From contig NW_026515543.1 of assembly GCF_014898815.1 (NCBI RefSeq), forward strand, positions 3,596,001-3,660,000: a DNA stretch of 64,000 bases, given 5' to 3'. The translations under genes were made by a program, and so were the position numbers. Each line of letters opens with the position of its first letter. Position 1 is the first letter of the stretch. Shown one piece after another: positions 36,580 to 46,850 of this stretch. Below the pieces are notes generated by a model. The model worked only from the letters and a program-made list of their open reading frames with translations, was not told where the DNA came from and ran no database searches. Source of the stretch: Panonychus citri. Taxonomy: Eukaryota; Arthropoda; Arachnida; Trombidiformes; Tetranychidae.

Positions 36580-37435
36580 TACTTAAATTGATTGTAATTT
36601 GAAAACGTAAAGCAAATTAATCTTCAGTGATTGGAATTGTAAACTACAACTGAATCAAAATGAAATTCGGACCAATATTTAAGCAAATTCATTGGTGTGA
36701 ATTAATTAATTTGGTCAACAATTTCCTTGAGAAATGTTTATCTCTTTCTGATGATTATCGTCCATGAAAATTAACAATTATGACAATTAAATCAACTAGA
36801 ATGATGTGCAATTTTTTCATTTGTATCAAAACCAATCAAGAAGCGAGTAAATAAACAAACAACATTTGAATTTAATTGCGAAAAACAATCAAAACTATCA
36901 ATACATTTATGATCTTGAATTGATAATCAAGAATAAACTAAATTGAGATTATTACTGAAAGAGAAATCAAATTTATAAACATTTATTAATAACTCATTTT
37001 CCCAATGGTTTTCTGGTTAAATGATCAATTGATTGTGATAAAAACAAGCAAGTAATTATACTAAATTAAAGTAAAACAATCTAGATATTTTGATTGATCA
37101 AATTTTTTCAAGTTCATTTTGGTAATTAAACTGAGAGTGACTTTGTCTGTTGTTTGTCTATGTCAATTAATTAAATTCAATCTGATTGATTGATTAGTTT
37201 ACCAGTAAATTGAGTTTCAATAATCTCAACCAACATCTTCAATTTACACAATTTAATTGTTTCATTTTAACGCATAACCGATGACCATTACAATTAAGTG
37301 TTGGAAACAACTTTCAAGGCAAAATTTGCTATTAAAATGTCTCAAATTGTCAAGGATTTGAAAAATTATGTCACTTAATTATCCTAATCGTCATCTTAAC
37401 CAACCCTTTCAACTGATTGTGATTGTCGCAAGGTG
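36580..37435. other. Intergenic AT-rich DNA between divergent genes
   Basis: Upstream region shared by the Gly/Ser-rich gene (minus) and the small basic protein (plus). It is full of CAATTAA-type words and has no coding frame. Confidence 0.5.
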
Positions 37436-37843
37436 ATGATTCTTTTTATCTCTTTAATTGTTACTCTTTCTCTTTGTTTAATTATTTTGATCACTGGAGT
37501 TTCACCTCAAAATATTATCCATCAATTTGGATTCGAAATGATTAAGAAAGTTCCAAGTGGATTGAAGAAAATGGTTAAAAAGGTGAGATCATTTTCTTCA
37601 GCTGATTACAAACCATTAAAACGACAAAAATCAGATTATCGAAAGTTACACAATCAAAATAAACCGAAAAAACGAATGAAAAAGGTCAAGAGAGTTAAAA
37701 GTTCTACAAATGGTAAAATATTCAAAGGTCATGTTGATTGCGCGTTTTGTGGTCGACGAAGAGTAAAGAAATTCAAAGATAAACGCTTGTCCAGTTCTGT
37801 GGTATTTAATGAATTAGTTTTGAAAGAAAAAGGGAACAATTAA
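37436..37843 (+). CDS. Small basic protein with N-terminal signal/anchor, unknown
   Basis: Not recognised. A single open frame of 135 residues from the ATG at 37436. Residues 1-22 are strongly hydrophobic (ILFISLIVTLSLCLIILITG), a signal peptide or membrane anchor. The remainder is very basic, with lysine/arginine clusters (KKPKKRMKKVKRVK-like) and a single CAFC pair near the C-terminus (DCAFCGRRRVKKF). The frame also stays open for some codons upstream, so an additional 5' exon cannot be excluded. Likely a lineage-restricted gene; alternatively a chance frame, though the length and composition differ from the noncoding surroundings. Confidence 0.5.
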   Translation: MILFISLIVTLSLCLIILITGVSPQNIIHQFGFEMIKKVPSGLKKMVKKVRSFSSADYKPLKRQKSDYRKLHNQNKPKKRMKKVKRVKSSTNGKIFKGHVDCAFCGRRRVKKFKDKRLSSSVVFNELVLKEKGNN

Positions 37844-38055
37844 CTGTGTAAATTAAAATTGATTATTTGACCAAATGGAAAACAATTTGTACCTGTGAAT
37901 TAATTGATTGATACCAGGATACATCCAGACGTATAAAAGGCGAAGAAGAAACAAAAAACGTTCAATCGATTGTAAATTGATTAATTTCATCGTACAAATT
38001 GTAGCCTAGCAAAAATTTAAATATAAGTCCAGTAATTAAATGGATCTTTGCTAAA

Positions 38056-38963
38056 TCAACTTCTAGGTTCACTTATTGTTGCTGGACTAAATTCTGATGG
38101 TGATTGTTGATTACCAATACTTTTCTCTCCAATTAAATCATTTTCAGCATTTTTAAGTGCCCATTGATGATCACTTATTTCTAGTGCTTCCCATTCAGCT
38201 TTAAACGCTTGTTTTGGATCTGGTGGCATCGCCATTGCAGCTCCGGACATTTGATCTTGCATCATTCGCGTTTGATCAGCAGCATTATTTTCGCCTAATA
38301 CTAATGTGTAAATGCTTCGTAAACCGAAAACGTTCAAGAAATACCAACTCGCAGAGGAGACCCAACTTGCGTCTAAGGACATCAATTCAATTCCACGTTG
38401 TAACATGGGCTTGAATCGAAGTGTTAATGGAAAAGGTACTTTGGTACAGACGAATCCAGAGAAGGTCCAATTAATCCAACCTCCAATCAAAATCATTGGT
38501 AAAACATTGGTCAAGTTTCCTTTTAACATATCGGTCATCATTGATGGATCTGACATTGGATTAGGAGCTTGAGCAGGTCGACGAGATCCAGCTTTAAGGT
38601 AACCAGTTTCTTCATTATTTAAGTAATGTCGTCTCATTAGGAAACTCTGTGATTAAAATTAATTTATCTTCCAATTAGATTTCAACAATCAATAGGAAAT
38701 GAAGGAAACAATATTGGTGTAAACCCTTCATGACAAATCTTATATCAATATCTTACCTGTTTTGGGATAAATTTACCATTTTCACGGAGATATCTACTTC
38801 TGATCAACAATTGACTGTCTTGTACTTGATGTAATTCAATATTTTTAGTGGATGAAATCAAAATGGACACATAATGACGAAGAATACCAAATAAAAATGA
38901 AATAATAACAATAGGTAAGAAAACCCAGGCTCGGATAGAAGTATCCAATAAAAGCTCACTCAT
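38056..38963 (-). CDS. EMC3: ER membrane protein complex subunit 3
   Basis: Core insertase subunit of the ER membrane protein complex, related to YidC/Oxa1. Exons 38963-38757 (69 codons, phase 0) and 38646-38056 give 265 residues, against 261 in human. Conserved stretches: WVFLPIVIISFLFGILRHYV (TM1), DSQLLIRSRYLRENGKFIPKQ, TDMLKGNLTNVLPMILIGGW, FVCTKVPFPLTLRFKPMLQ, LDASWVSSASWYFLNVFGLR and MSGAAMAMP. The C-terminal tail after the WEALEISDHQW block is variable, as in other species. It is divergent with EMC7, another subunit of the same complex, 511 bp away. Confidence 0.96.
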
Positions 38964-39474
38964 TTCTTTTAAGACAACTGGATAAAGAGTAACAATAAAT
39001 TATTTAAAAAAGAACCAAATTAAATAGAATCACTAACAGCTACAACGGGGTAGATATTAATCAAAACAAGAACAATTATTTTGATTTAAATCAACAGTCA
39101 AAAGGTTTAAACCAATTCCAATGAGAGATTCACTTTGCAAGGTAAAGGATAAGTGAAACTTGAATCAATTACCAAATGTCCGAAACGTTAGATAGAAAAT
39201 TTTACTTGAAACAAAATTTAAGTGAGCTTCAAACCATCATTTTACTAAAAAATTATTAATTAATTATTTAGAAACAATTAAGAAACTAAATTAATTAGAA
39301 AAACTGAAAACCAAAACAAAATTAATTTTCTTTTCATCAAAAGAATAAATTTTCTTCATTTTCTAAATAGATGGCGACACTTACGATTTACCATATGATC
39401 GATCATTTTTTTTGAAGAAATTTAATTTTCTGTTTATGTTTGTTAATTGGTTTATTTTGTGATTAATTTACATC
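38964..39474. promoter_or_regulatory. Shared divergent promoter of EMC3 and EMC7
   Basis: The 511 bp between the two start codons is the only upstream DNA for both genes before they meet, so it should contain both promoters. It holds the word AGATGGCGACAC (39370-39381), close to the YY1-type core ATGGCG; this is a motif resemblance only. No TATA box is evident at a useful distance. Confidence 0.55.
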
Positions 39475-40269
39475 ATGTATTATTTTTCTATTGTTTTTTG
39501 TATCTACTTAACATCTTCAGTATGTTTAGCTCAAGAAGGACCAATTTATGCCTCAGAATCACTTGTTAAACATTCGAGTATAAATACAATTGAAGGAAGA
39601 GTTTTCCAAGTCCTAATTCCTCTATTACACCTTCTTGGTTTATTGCTACTCGAATTATTGTTAATTATGGTCAATTTATTGGTTTTATGAAGTAAGTTAA
39701 ATGATCGATTAAGAGTAAAACCTAATCACCAATGTGCACCAAATATATTCTATTAATGATTGTCTTTTTATCCTCATTTTAGGAGAGATGGGACATTTGA
39801 AATAAATAATGTTCCACCAGGATCTTATCTTGTTGAAGTTACTAATCCCGATTATTTGTATATACCAGTGCGAGTTGACATTAATTCCAAGGGTAAAATC
39901 CGAGCCCGAAAAGTGAATTACATTCAAACCTCTGCAGTGCACCAGGTTAATTATCCATTAAAGTTTAAGCCTCAATCATATTTCGCTTATTTCCAACAAA
40001 GAGAAACCTGGAGAGTAACAGATTTCCTTTTCAACCCTATGGTTATGATGATGGTATTACCTTTGATTCTGATCATGATTCTACCTAAGATGATGAACGC
40101 TGCTGATTCTGAAGCTCAGAGAGAAATACAAAACACTCAAATGCCCGATGTGCCTGAATTATCTGAAATGATGACAAATTGGTTTACCGGAGGAAATGCA
40201 GGTCCAAGTAAACAAATTACTGGTAAAGGGGAGAAGACGAGTAGTACCAAGTTGATTAAGAAAAGATGA
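39475..40269 (+). CDS. EMC7: ER membrane protein complex subunit 7, with apparent 1-nt frameshift
   Basis: Single-pass lumenal subunit of the ER membrane complex. Exon 1 39475-39691 and exon 2 39783-40269. A signal peptide (MYYFSIVFCIYLTSSVCLA) leads to INTIEGRVF, then the frame breaks: the conserved continuation (ITPSWFIATRIIVNYGQFIG) is in another frame from about 39607. One extra base within GTTTTCCAAG (39601-39610) would restore 234 residues and would also put exon 2 in phase, which the present sequence does not. Exon 2 is intact: RDGTFEINNVPPGSYLVEV, KVNYIQTS, and a membrane segment NPMVMMMVLPLILIMILPK. The other frame has a stop just before the break, so no alternative start explains it. 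Either an assembly error in a short homopolymer or a real mutation. Confidence 0.88.
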
Positions 40270-40474
40270 AAATTGTCACTGGTTGAGTTAATTTTCACCA
40301 TTAGTGATATTGTCTTGCTTTTTTCCTCTGTATTTGATTATTTATTGTCATGAAGTAAAACCTCTTGATCACAAACATTTTGCAATCAGTTTATTTCAAA
40401 ACTAGTCTCATTCAATTTGGTTCAACAGAATTTATGATTTTAAATAACTATACATGTAATTGAATTGTAAGAGA

Positions 40475-41295
40475 TTAAAATTCAGGTTCAGTTCGTCTAG
40501 CCTTTTTACGGATTTCTCTTACTTTTTCTCTCATTTCTTCAAGGGTTAAGTCGCCCATAGAGTGAGAAAAACGAGCTCGAGTAAGCTCACCATGGATATA
40601 CTCATTTTCCGCTAATTCGTCATAATAACCCGCTGAGAAATCTGAAACATGACGACCACCAGTTTGCAAGACGGCCTGATCATCAGCTAATGTTTGTACG
40701 GTTTTCGTTGGGGGAATAAAAGCTCCAGCTACTCTACGACCTTCGTCTACTAGATAATTATAAGTAGCGACAGCGTCTTTAGTTGGTAAACACTCGGAGT
40801 TGATACCCTTGGATTGTAAGAATATCCTAGTTTCCAGAGGAATAGAATTACCAGGATCACCAAAGCCTAGAAAAAAATTAAAAAGCCAAAGTAAAGTAAA
40901 TTAGTTGCAAAAGAAAAAACAATAGTAAATTTAAACTTACCAAACACAATTAAATCAACTTTAGGAACTAAAAGATAAAAGAGACTAGTTGAAGCTGGAG
41001 TTACTCTTGAGGCATCACCGACATTCCAAGAATACAATTGTTTGGGAAACAAAACAATTGGTCCTAAAAGGAAAAGATCGTTGGTTAATCTAAAACCAAG
41101 ATCACTATAAGACATGACTAATAAACGATCAGCATCTTCTGAGGCCAAAAAGTTGACAATCATTTTACCCTCACTATGAACGTTCATTTGATTTCGTTTA
41201 TTGTTGATCATAATCCGGTTGATTAAATTTGGTCGAGAAAAGATTCGATTCGAACATTTTACCCCGGAAGTTACTAGACTTCTGAGAATCTCCAT
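40475..41295 (-). CDS. NDUFAF3: Mitochondrial complex I assembly factor NDUFAF3 (Mth938 domain)
   Basis: Assembly factor for the early Q module of NADH dehydrogenase, working with NDUFAF4 in mitochondria. Exons 41295-40941 and 40866-40475 give 248 residues (G/GC split). The N-terminus is Arg/Asn-rich without acids at first, fitting a targeting peptide. The Mth938/AAMDC fold is visible as YSDLGFRLTNDLFLLGPIVL, FPKQLYSWNVG, LFYLLVPKVDLIVFG, and ATYNYLVDEGRRVAGAFIPP. A charged tail of about 60 residues (ending EKVREIRKKARRTEPEF) extends beyond the end of the human protein (184 residues). It is divergent with eIF3j, 402 bp between start codons. Confidence 0.92.
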
Positions 41296-41697
41296 TTTTA
41301 ACGAAAAAACAATTATAATTTAGTAGAAATTGACTAATCAAAATTAGTAAACAATCAACAAGAATGAAAACTCAAATCGATTTCCATTTGTTTCCATTCA
41401 ATGGTGACCCCTGGCGGAGAATTTGATTCGATATTCGATATTCGATATTGAAGATTCGATAGTCTCGATACTCTTTGGTGGCCACCATTTTTTCATCACT
41501 TTTTAACACTAACACATTTTTCTTATTTCGTTTATTTCAATTTGTGTCATCATTTTCTTAAACATTCAAGTTAATTTGATTACCTATTAACCTCTATCTC
41601 TGTGTCCATCAACTTGAAAACCCTTCTCATTGATTTAATCCAAGGTAAACTCTTGTCCATATTGTGTGTTGATTTGTTTTCCTCTTACTCGCTCACT
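41296..41697. promoter_or_regulatory. Divergent promoter of NDUFAF3 and eIF3j with TTCGATA repeats
   Basis: Short shared upstream region. At 41426-41464 the word TTCGATA is repeated four times in close succession, followed by CTCGATA. It resembles half of the DREF site TATCGATA, but the match is loose. A palindrome GGTGGCCACC lies at about 41478-41487. Confidence 0.5.
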
Positions 41698-42462
41698 ATG
41701 GATGACGCATTTCCCTCATCTCAATCATTAGCAAACAAATGGAAAGATGAAGATCTAGACGATGATATTAAAGATAATTGGGACGATGAAGATGAGGAAG
41801 AAGAAGTAGTAATCGAAGAGAAACCACAACCTGTTAAGAAAAAGCCTTTCAAGGAAAGAATCAAGGAGAAAGATGAAAAACGACGCCAAGCAGAAGCTGA
41901 ACTCGAGGCCTTAGCCAATAAAGTGAGAACACCTGAAGAAATATTAGCCGATAAATTGGAACAGCAAAGGTTGCAAGAAGAATCTGATCTTATGTTAGCA
42001 AAGGATACTTTCGGTGTCGGTGTCCCTTCTGGTTGCCTAAGCGATGTTGAACTAGTTACCAAAGCTAATTTTGAAGATTTTAGGAAACTTTTAGTGGACA
42101 AATTGGCAACAGCTGAGAAATCGCCTCTTTATGTTGGTTTTCTAGAAACACTTTTCCGGGAATTGTGTGTTGGAATGGAAGTTGATGACCTCAAAAGATT
42201 ATCAAGTAGTTTGAGTGCTCTATATAACGAAAAAATCAAAGCTCAAAAGGTAACAATTTAATTTTCTCTTTTACGTTTACCTTTTACTCTAATTGTTCAA
42301 TACATTTCATACTAAACTGACTCTTTCTCTTTCTCTCTCTTTTTACAGTCTGCCAAACCCAAGAAGAAGACTTTAGTTAAATCATCAATCAAATTAGAAA
42401 GAAATAATTTACAACCAGAATATGATGATGATTATATGAATGAGTATGAAGAGTTTTTGTAA
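41698..42462 (+). CDS. EIF3J: Translation initiation factor eIF3 subunit J
   Basis: Loosely bound subunit of eIF3 (yeast Hcr1) that helps mRNA recruitment to the 40S decoding centre and ribosome recycling. Exon 1 41698-42249 and exon 2 42349-42462 join in phase 0 across a 99-bp intron, giving 221 residues. The ATG at 41698 starts the conserved acidic N-terminus (KWKDEDLDDDIKDNWDDED); the frame is open further upstream but that part is hydrophobic and not eIF3j-like. A Lys/Glu-rich coiled coil (KEKDEKRRQAEAELEAL) is followed by the helical dimer domain and a C-terminus DDDYMNEYEEFL, typical of the family. Confidence 0.93.
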
Positions 42463-43130
42463 CCCTGGATAAATTACATTTAAATCTTTTTATTTGCTGT
42501 GTGGGTAATTTTTCATTTTGCAAGAAACAAAATGCTTAAGCATATATAATATACATACAATTACATATATAATATTAACTAATTAAGAGATTGTTTGATC
42601 AATTTTAACATTTTTCCACAGCTTTCAATTGTTACCGTGTTAACTTTAAATGTTTATATTTTCAGAGAAAATATTAACTTTCAATTTGTTTATTCACCAT
42701 AAACAAGTCCAAAAGGAATTACATTGTAATCGGTAAAAACAATGGTGATGACGATTTGATTGTCAAGAGGAGTCTTCATTATTATTGGAAAATTATCTCG
42801 ATAACGTTTAATTATCTCAATATGATTACGATCACAATCACTTCTATTCACCGTATTTCTTATTAACTCTTCATGGTGGAAGCAATTTTAGTTAATCTGA
42901 TTTTCGTTAAATTGTCCAGAAAAAAAAGCGTAAACAAAAATAAAGAAGAAACAAGTTAATCGTTAGAGTTCAAATTGTTACTTTTATTTGTTAATTCTAA
43001 TTGTTGCTTCTAATTATTTGGACAAACATATCATCTAATCGGTTACTCGAAAGTTCCATAAAATTTGTAATTCTTTGTTCCTACGGAATTTGTACTACTA
43101 AATAATCACCAGAAGAATTTGCGTTAATCA
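42463..43130. other. Convergent 3' region between eIF3j and GALT
   Basis: About 670 bp of AT-rich DNA where two genes end towards each other. No reading frame or structured repeat was seen. Confidence 0.5.
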
Positions 43131-44410
43131 TTAATCGGTTGATTTGTAATGTTTTTCGGGAAGATTTCTCAAAGTTGCAGCAGCCTTTATGTAAGAAGAA
43201 TCAAAGTAAAATCAATGTTAAATTGTTGTTAATTGCGATGAATTTACATTACCTGTTCGGGTGTAATGTCTCTCTGGGGTTGTGCTAACATCTCATATCC
43301 AACCATGAATTTCTTAATTGTGGCAGAACGAAGTAGAGGTGGATAATAGACCGCATGAAGAGTCCAATGGTCAACATTTCGATCGGCATATTCACCGGTA
43401 GGAGCGCCTTGAGAAAAGAGAGAACAATTAACTGATTGTTGGATGGAGAATCAATTGTTTTCACTTACCATGCCAGCCCATTGAATAAGGAAAAGACATT
43501 TTGAATAAATTGTCATAACGAGTGGTTAATCTTTTCATTATATCAGCTAATTGTTCAACTTGATTTTCATTTAAATCATTTAAACGTTTTACTTGTTTCT
43601 TGGGAATAATCATCGTCTCGTAAGGCCAAACTGCCCAATAAGGGACTACAACAGCCCAATGGTCATTTTGAGTTACCAATCGTTCACCTGATTTCAACTC
43701 TTCGAGGAGATAATCAATCAGTAAGTTTGTACCCGTTTTAGCGTAATAAGTGGCCTGAGATTTGTCTTTTTTCATTGGTTCATTGGGCAGAAATGACGAA
43801 GCCCAAATTTGACAATGAGGATGAGGGTTCGAACAGCCCATCATTTCCCCCTTGTTTTCAAATATTTGCACCCAAGTAAATTGTTTACCCAAAGTTGTCA
43901 ATTCGCTAATCCAAATCTTAATAACTGCGATAATCTCATCGATCGTCATTAAAGGTAACGTTATGTTTGACTTCGGGTGGAAACAGATTACTTTACATTT
44001 ACCATTCGCTGCGGCTGATTGGAAGAAAGGACTTGTACTTTTCTCAGGAATCGGCACCGATTCGAGTAAAGCTGGAAAATCATTGTCGAAGACAAAAGTG
44101 GAATCGTAATCAGGATTACGTTGACCATTCGATCGAACTGAACCTGGACAAAGTGGATTAGTTTCGTCGCGTTCAGGTATCGTCACGTCTTTGTGTTTCT
44201 CTACTTGACCACTCCAAGGTCGTTTAGCTCGATGAGGCGATACTAAAATCCACTCTTCGGTTAACGGATTAAAACGAATGTGTTGATGCTCTAATCAAGA
44301 AAATGGAATCAAAACAATTTTTCAAATTCTAATTTACATAAAATTCATCAAAGAAGATAAACTATAAAAAAGAATTGAATCTTACCTGTAGCGATGAATT
44401 TTTCTTCCAT
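43131..44410 (-). CDS. GALT: Galactose-1-phosphate uridylyltransferase
   Basis: Leloir-pathway enzyme exchanging UMP between UDP-glucose and galactose-1-phosphate in the cytosol. Exons 44410-44386, 44290-43469, 43407-43253 and 43184-43131 give 351 residues (human 379). All phases fit. Conserved stretches: HIRFNPLTEEWILVSPHRAK, NPLCPG, FDNDFPAL, KVICFHPKSN, the catalytic GCSNPHPHCQIWA with the HPH nucleophile, WPYETMIIPKK, and the YSMGWHGAPTG region near the C-terminus, ending in an AAATLRNLPEKHY tail. The first exon is only 25 nt (MEEKFIAT). No key residue is missing. Confidence 0.95.
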
Positions 44411-44799
44411 AATGATGAGCTTATATTTCGTAATAATGTGACGATTTAATCATAGAAATTAATTAGAAAAAGATGTTAATAGAATTGAGAACAATGAATG
44501 GAACTTGAGCTCGTCAATCAATCTCTTTGATTCGATCAGCTGTGGATCTTTTTTCTTCATACCGATTTATCGATTTTATTTTATCATTTTTTTTGTAATT
44601 AAAAAGCACTTAATTAAAGCTCATCGATCAGAGATATCAATTAACTCCTATTGTTGTTTGTGTTCATCGGGATGATTGAAATAGCAACTTGATCACCGGT
44701 TGATTTGAACTCCTTTTAATTGGTTCTTTAATAAACACTTTACATTAATATAAATTATGATTTAGTGATTTTCTATTGATGAAAATTTGTGGAAAATGA
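44411..44799. other. Intergenic DNA upstream of GALT and downstream of the C1D gene
   Basis: About 390 bp holding the GALT promoter and the C1D 3' end, both on the minus strand. The word ACCGGT at 44695-44700 is unremarkable; nothing else was seen. Confidence 0.45.
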
Positions 44800-45604
44800 T
44801 TATTTCATTTTTCTATTAGATTTTCGCATGAACTTCTTTCGTAACTGTTTTCGGAACATTCGCTTCTTGGACGATCCTTTGCTTGGTCCTTCGTTTTTTC
44901 TCTTTCTTGATTCTCCTGAAAATCGGTCCGATTTATTTGTATTATCTGAGTTTATCTTTGTACCAACTATTTCCACTTCTCCGTCATCTTCGTCCTCTTC
45001 TTCCTCTATCTTTTCAGTTTCATCTTTAGTTTCATCGCTTTCCTTCAATTCAGTATCTGGCTTCATCTCGATGTCTTTTGTTTCTTCGTCAGGATCACTT
45101 CGCAAACGTTTTATTTGTCTTTCACCATTTTCATCATCTTGTTCAATATCATCTGTCGTATCAACTGTTTTTCCAGCTTCTGGATCAAATAAGGCACTTT
45201 TAATGAATCTTTTAGCTACTGGAATGTTAAGTTTAGGAGCTTTAGATGAGTCTTGTAATTTTTTCAATCTCAAGTTGGCTTGTTTGATACGATTGATTTC
45301 CAGCCTAAGATCATGATTTTTCGGGTCCACTCCTTTACACGTTAAATAAACTGAAGAAAAAACAAATTAAATTGTAGAAAATTAAAAAGTTTCACATTGG
45401 ACAATCTTTATACTTACGCCAGAATAATGAGTTGATTGTAAAAGTCGTCGTTAAATCAAGAGCAGCCTCTTCCAAAGCGTTTCCTTCAATAGTTTCACGA
45501 ATAGAATCATATTTAGATAATAAATTTTGACAATCACTTTTAAGAGAAGACATTTTTGTTTTAAAAGTATTCAACCGATTCTTCAAAGCAACAGGAATCT
45601 CCAT
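44800..45604 (-). CDS. C1D: C1D/Rrp47 family exosome cofactor
   Basis: Nuclear Sas10/C1D protein that partners the exosome nuclease Rrp6 in rRNA processing. Exons 45604-45418 and 45350-44800, with a C/TT split across a 67-bp intron, give 245 residues. The start at 45604 (MEIPVALKNRL) is chosen over upstream codons that encode a Phe-rich non-conserved run. The domain shows ALDLTTTFTINSLFWLYLTCKG, VDPKNHDLRLEINRIKQ and a basic VAKRFIKSALFDPE, matching C1D (VNPKEHPVKQELERI; SRFVKNALW). After it comes a long acidic stretch (EEEEDEDDGEVEI) and a very basic end (KKRMFRKQLRKKFMRK), about 100 residues longer than human C1D (141). Confidence 0.88.
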
Positions 45605-46388
45605 TTTCAAAATAAAAGCCAAAAAGCAAAACTCGAAAAGAAAATGTTTGCTCGAGAAAAAATTGAAAGCCAAAAACTCTGAATTACTCCAAAACTCCAA
45701 ACGTAATAAATATCAAATTTTAAATGAAACAATCAACAAATCATTAGGAAAAATCCAATCAATTAAATTGATTAAAATTAAATTCACATGTTGAGATTGA
45801 GAAAAAAACAAAAAATTGTCAGCTGATTAATTCCGGGGACCGTATTGTCATTGCGAAGAATAAAATCTTTTTAAATCAACTGATTGCAAATTAGAAACAA
45901 TTAACAAATTAAATTGAAAAAAGAGTAAATGAATTCATAGAGAGAAGGTTAAATTGATATAACACCGATTTAATTTTCAACTTTAAGACTGATCATTTAA
46001 AAGTAAAACAGGTAATTAGATTTTCTTTTCGTTGGAAATAATTTCCGATATTGAGATTTGAACTTTAATGGATAAGTGACCTGAAGATCAAGTAAAAATC
46101 TAATTTTATTCACATTTCGTAAATGATATTAACATTCTGGTCAATTGCCTCGATTGATGACAATTAGAAACCCCAGTCAATCATGACAGAAAAAATGAAA
46201 ATTATTCATCAACGATTGGCAAAAAAACTCAATAGAGTTCAAATTAAAGACATTAAAGATTAAAGTGACCAACAATAAGAAATGGAATAAGAAAGAAATA
46301 CAAATCAGTTGTTAAGCAGAAATAAATTGTTTCTATTAATCAGAATCAGAGGCGAAAGTGAGATGAAATGAACGGAGGCAAAAGGATT
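45605..46388. other. Intergenic AT-rich DNA
   Basis: About 780 bp between the C1D start and tRNA-Phe. It should contain the C1D promoter. No coding frame or repeat was seen. Confidence 0.5.
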
Positions 46389-46461
46389 CGCCGAAACCCG
46401 GGATTGAACCAGGGACCTTTAGATCTTCAGTCTAACGCTCTCCCAACTGAGCTATTTCGGC
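46389..46461 (-). tRNA. tRNA-Phe (anticodon GAA)
   Basis: Minus strand: 7-bp acceptor stem GCCGAAA/TTTCGGC, D arm TAGCTCAGTTGGGAGAGC, anticodon stem TTAGA/TCTAA around CTGAAGA, and T arm CCTGG/CCGGG with one wobble pair around TTCAATC. The anticodon is GAA. A TTTT lies a few bases after the end. The discriminator base reads G; tRNA-Phe normally has A73, an identity element for PheRS, so charging could be affected. Confidence 0.93.
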
Positions 46462-46850
46462 TTCGATGAAAATATCCTCAGAGATATAATTGATAAATCT
46501 AAAGTTAATCTCTAAGAATTTCGATTCAATTTTTCATATGCTGATCTCGATGAAAATTATTGAATAAAATGTTCCGTTGACTTATTGGGTGATCTTAGAT
46601 TCAGGTATGATTTCTGTATATTCCATGGGATAAATTGACAAACATGTTTTGGATTATGAGGGTTAATTGTTTAATTGATTGTTAATTAAAATCCCTCTCC
46701 AATAATGTTAAATGGTTTTAAATAATCCAGGAAAGATTATTGACAATTAAAATTAATTATCACAATTTGTCTTCTCTCCTTTCATTTTACTATTCTTTAT
46801 AAAATTGAAGTTTTTCTTTTGCTTAATTTGGTAAATCTTCGTCTTTCTTA
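46462..46850. other. Upstream region of tRNA-Phe and the RING gene
   Basis: About 390 bp of AT-rich DNA serving two divergent transcription units (tRNA on minus, RING gene on plus). Nothing else was seen. Confidence 0.45.
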
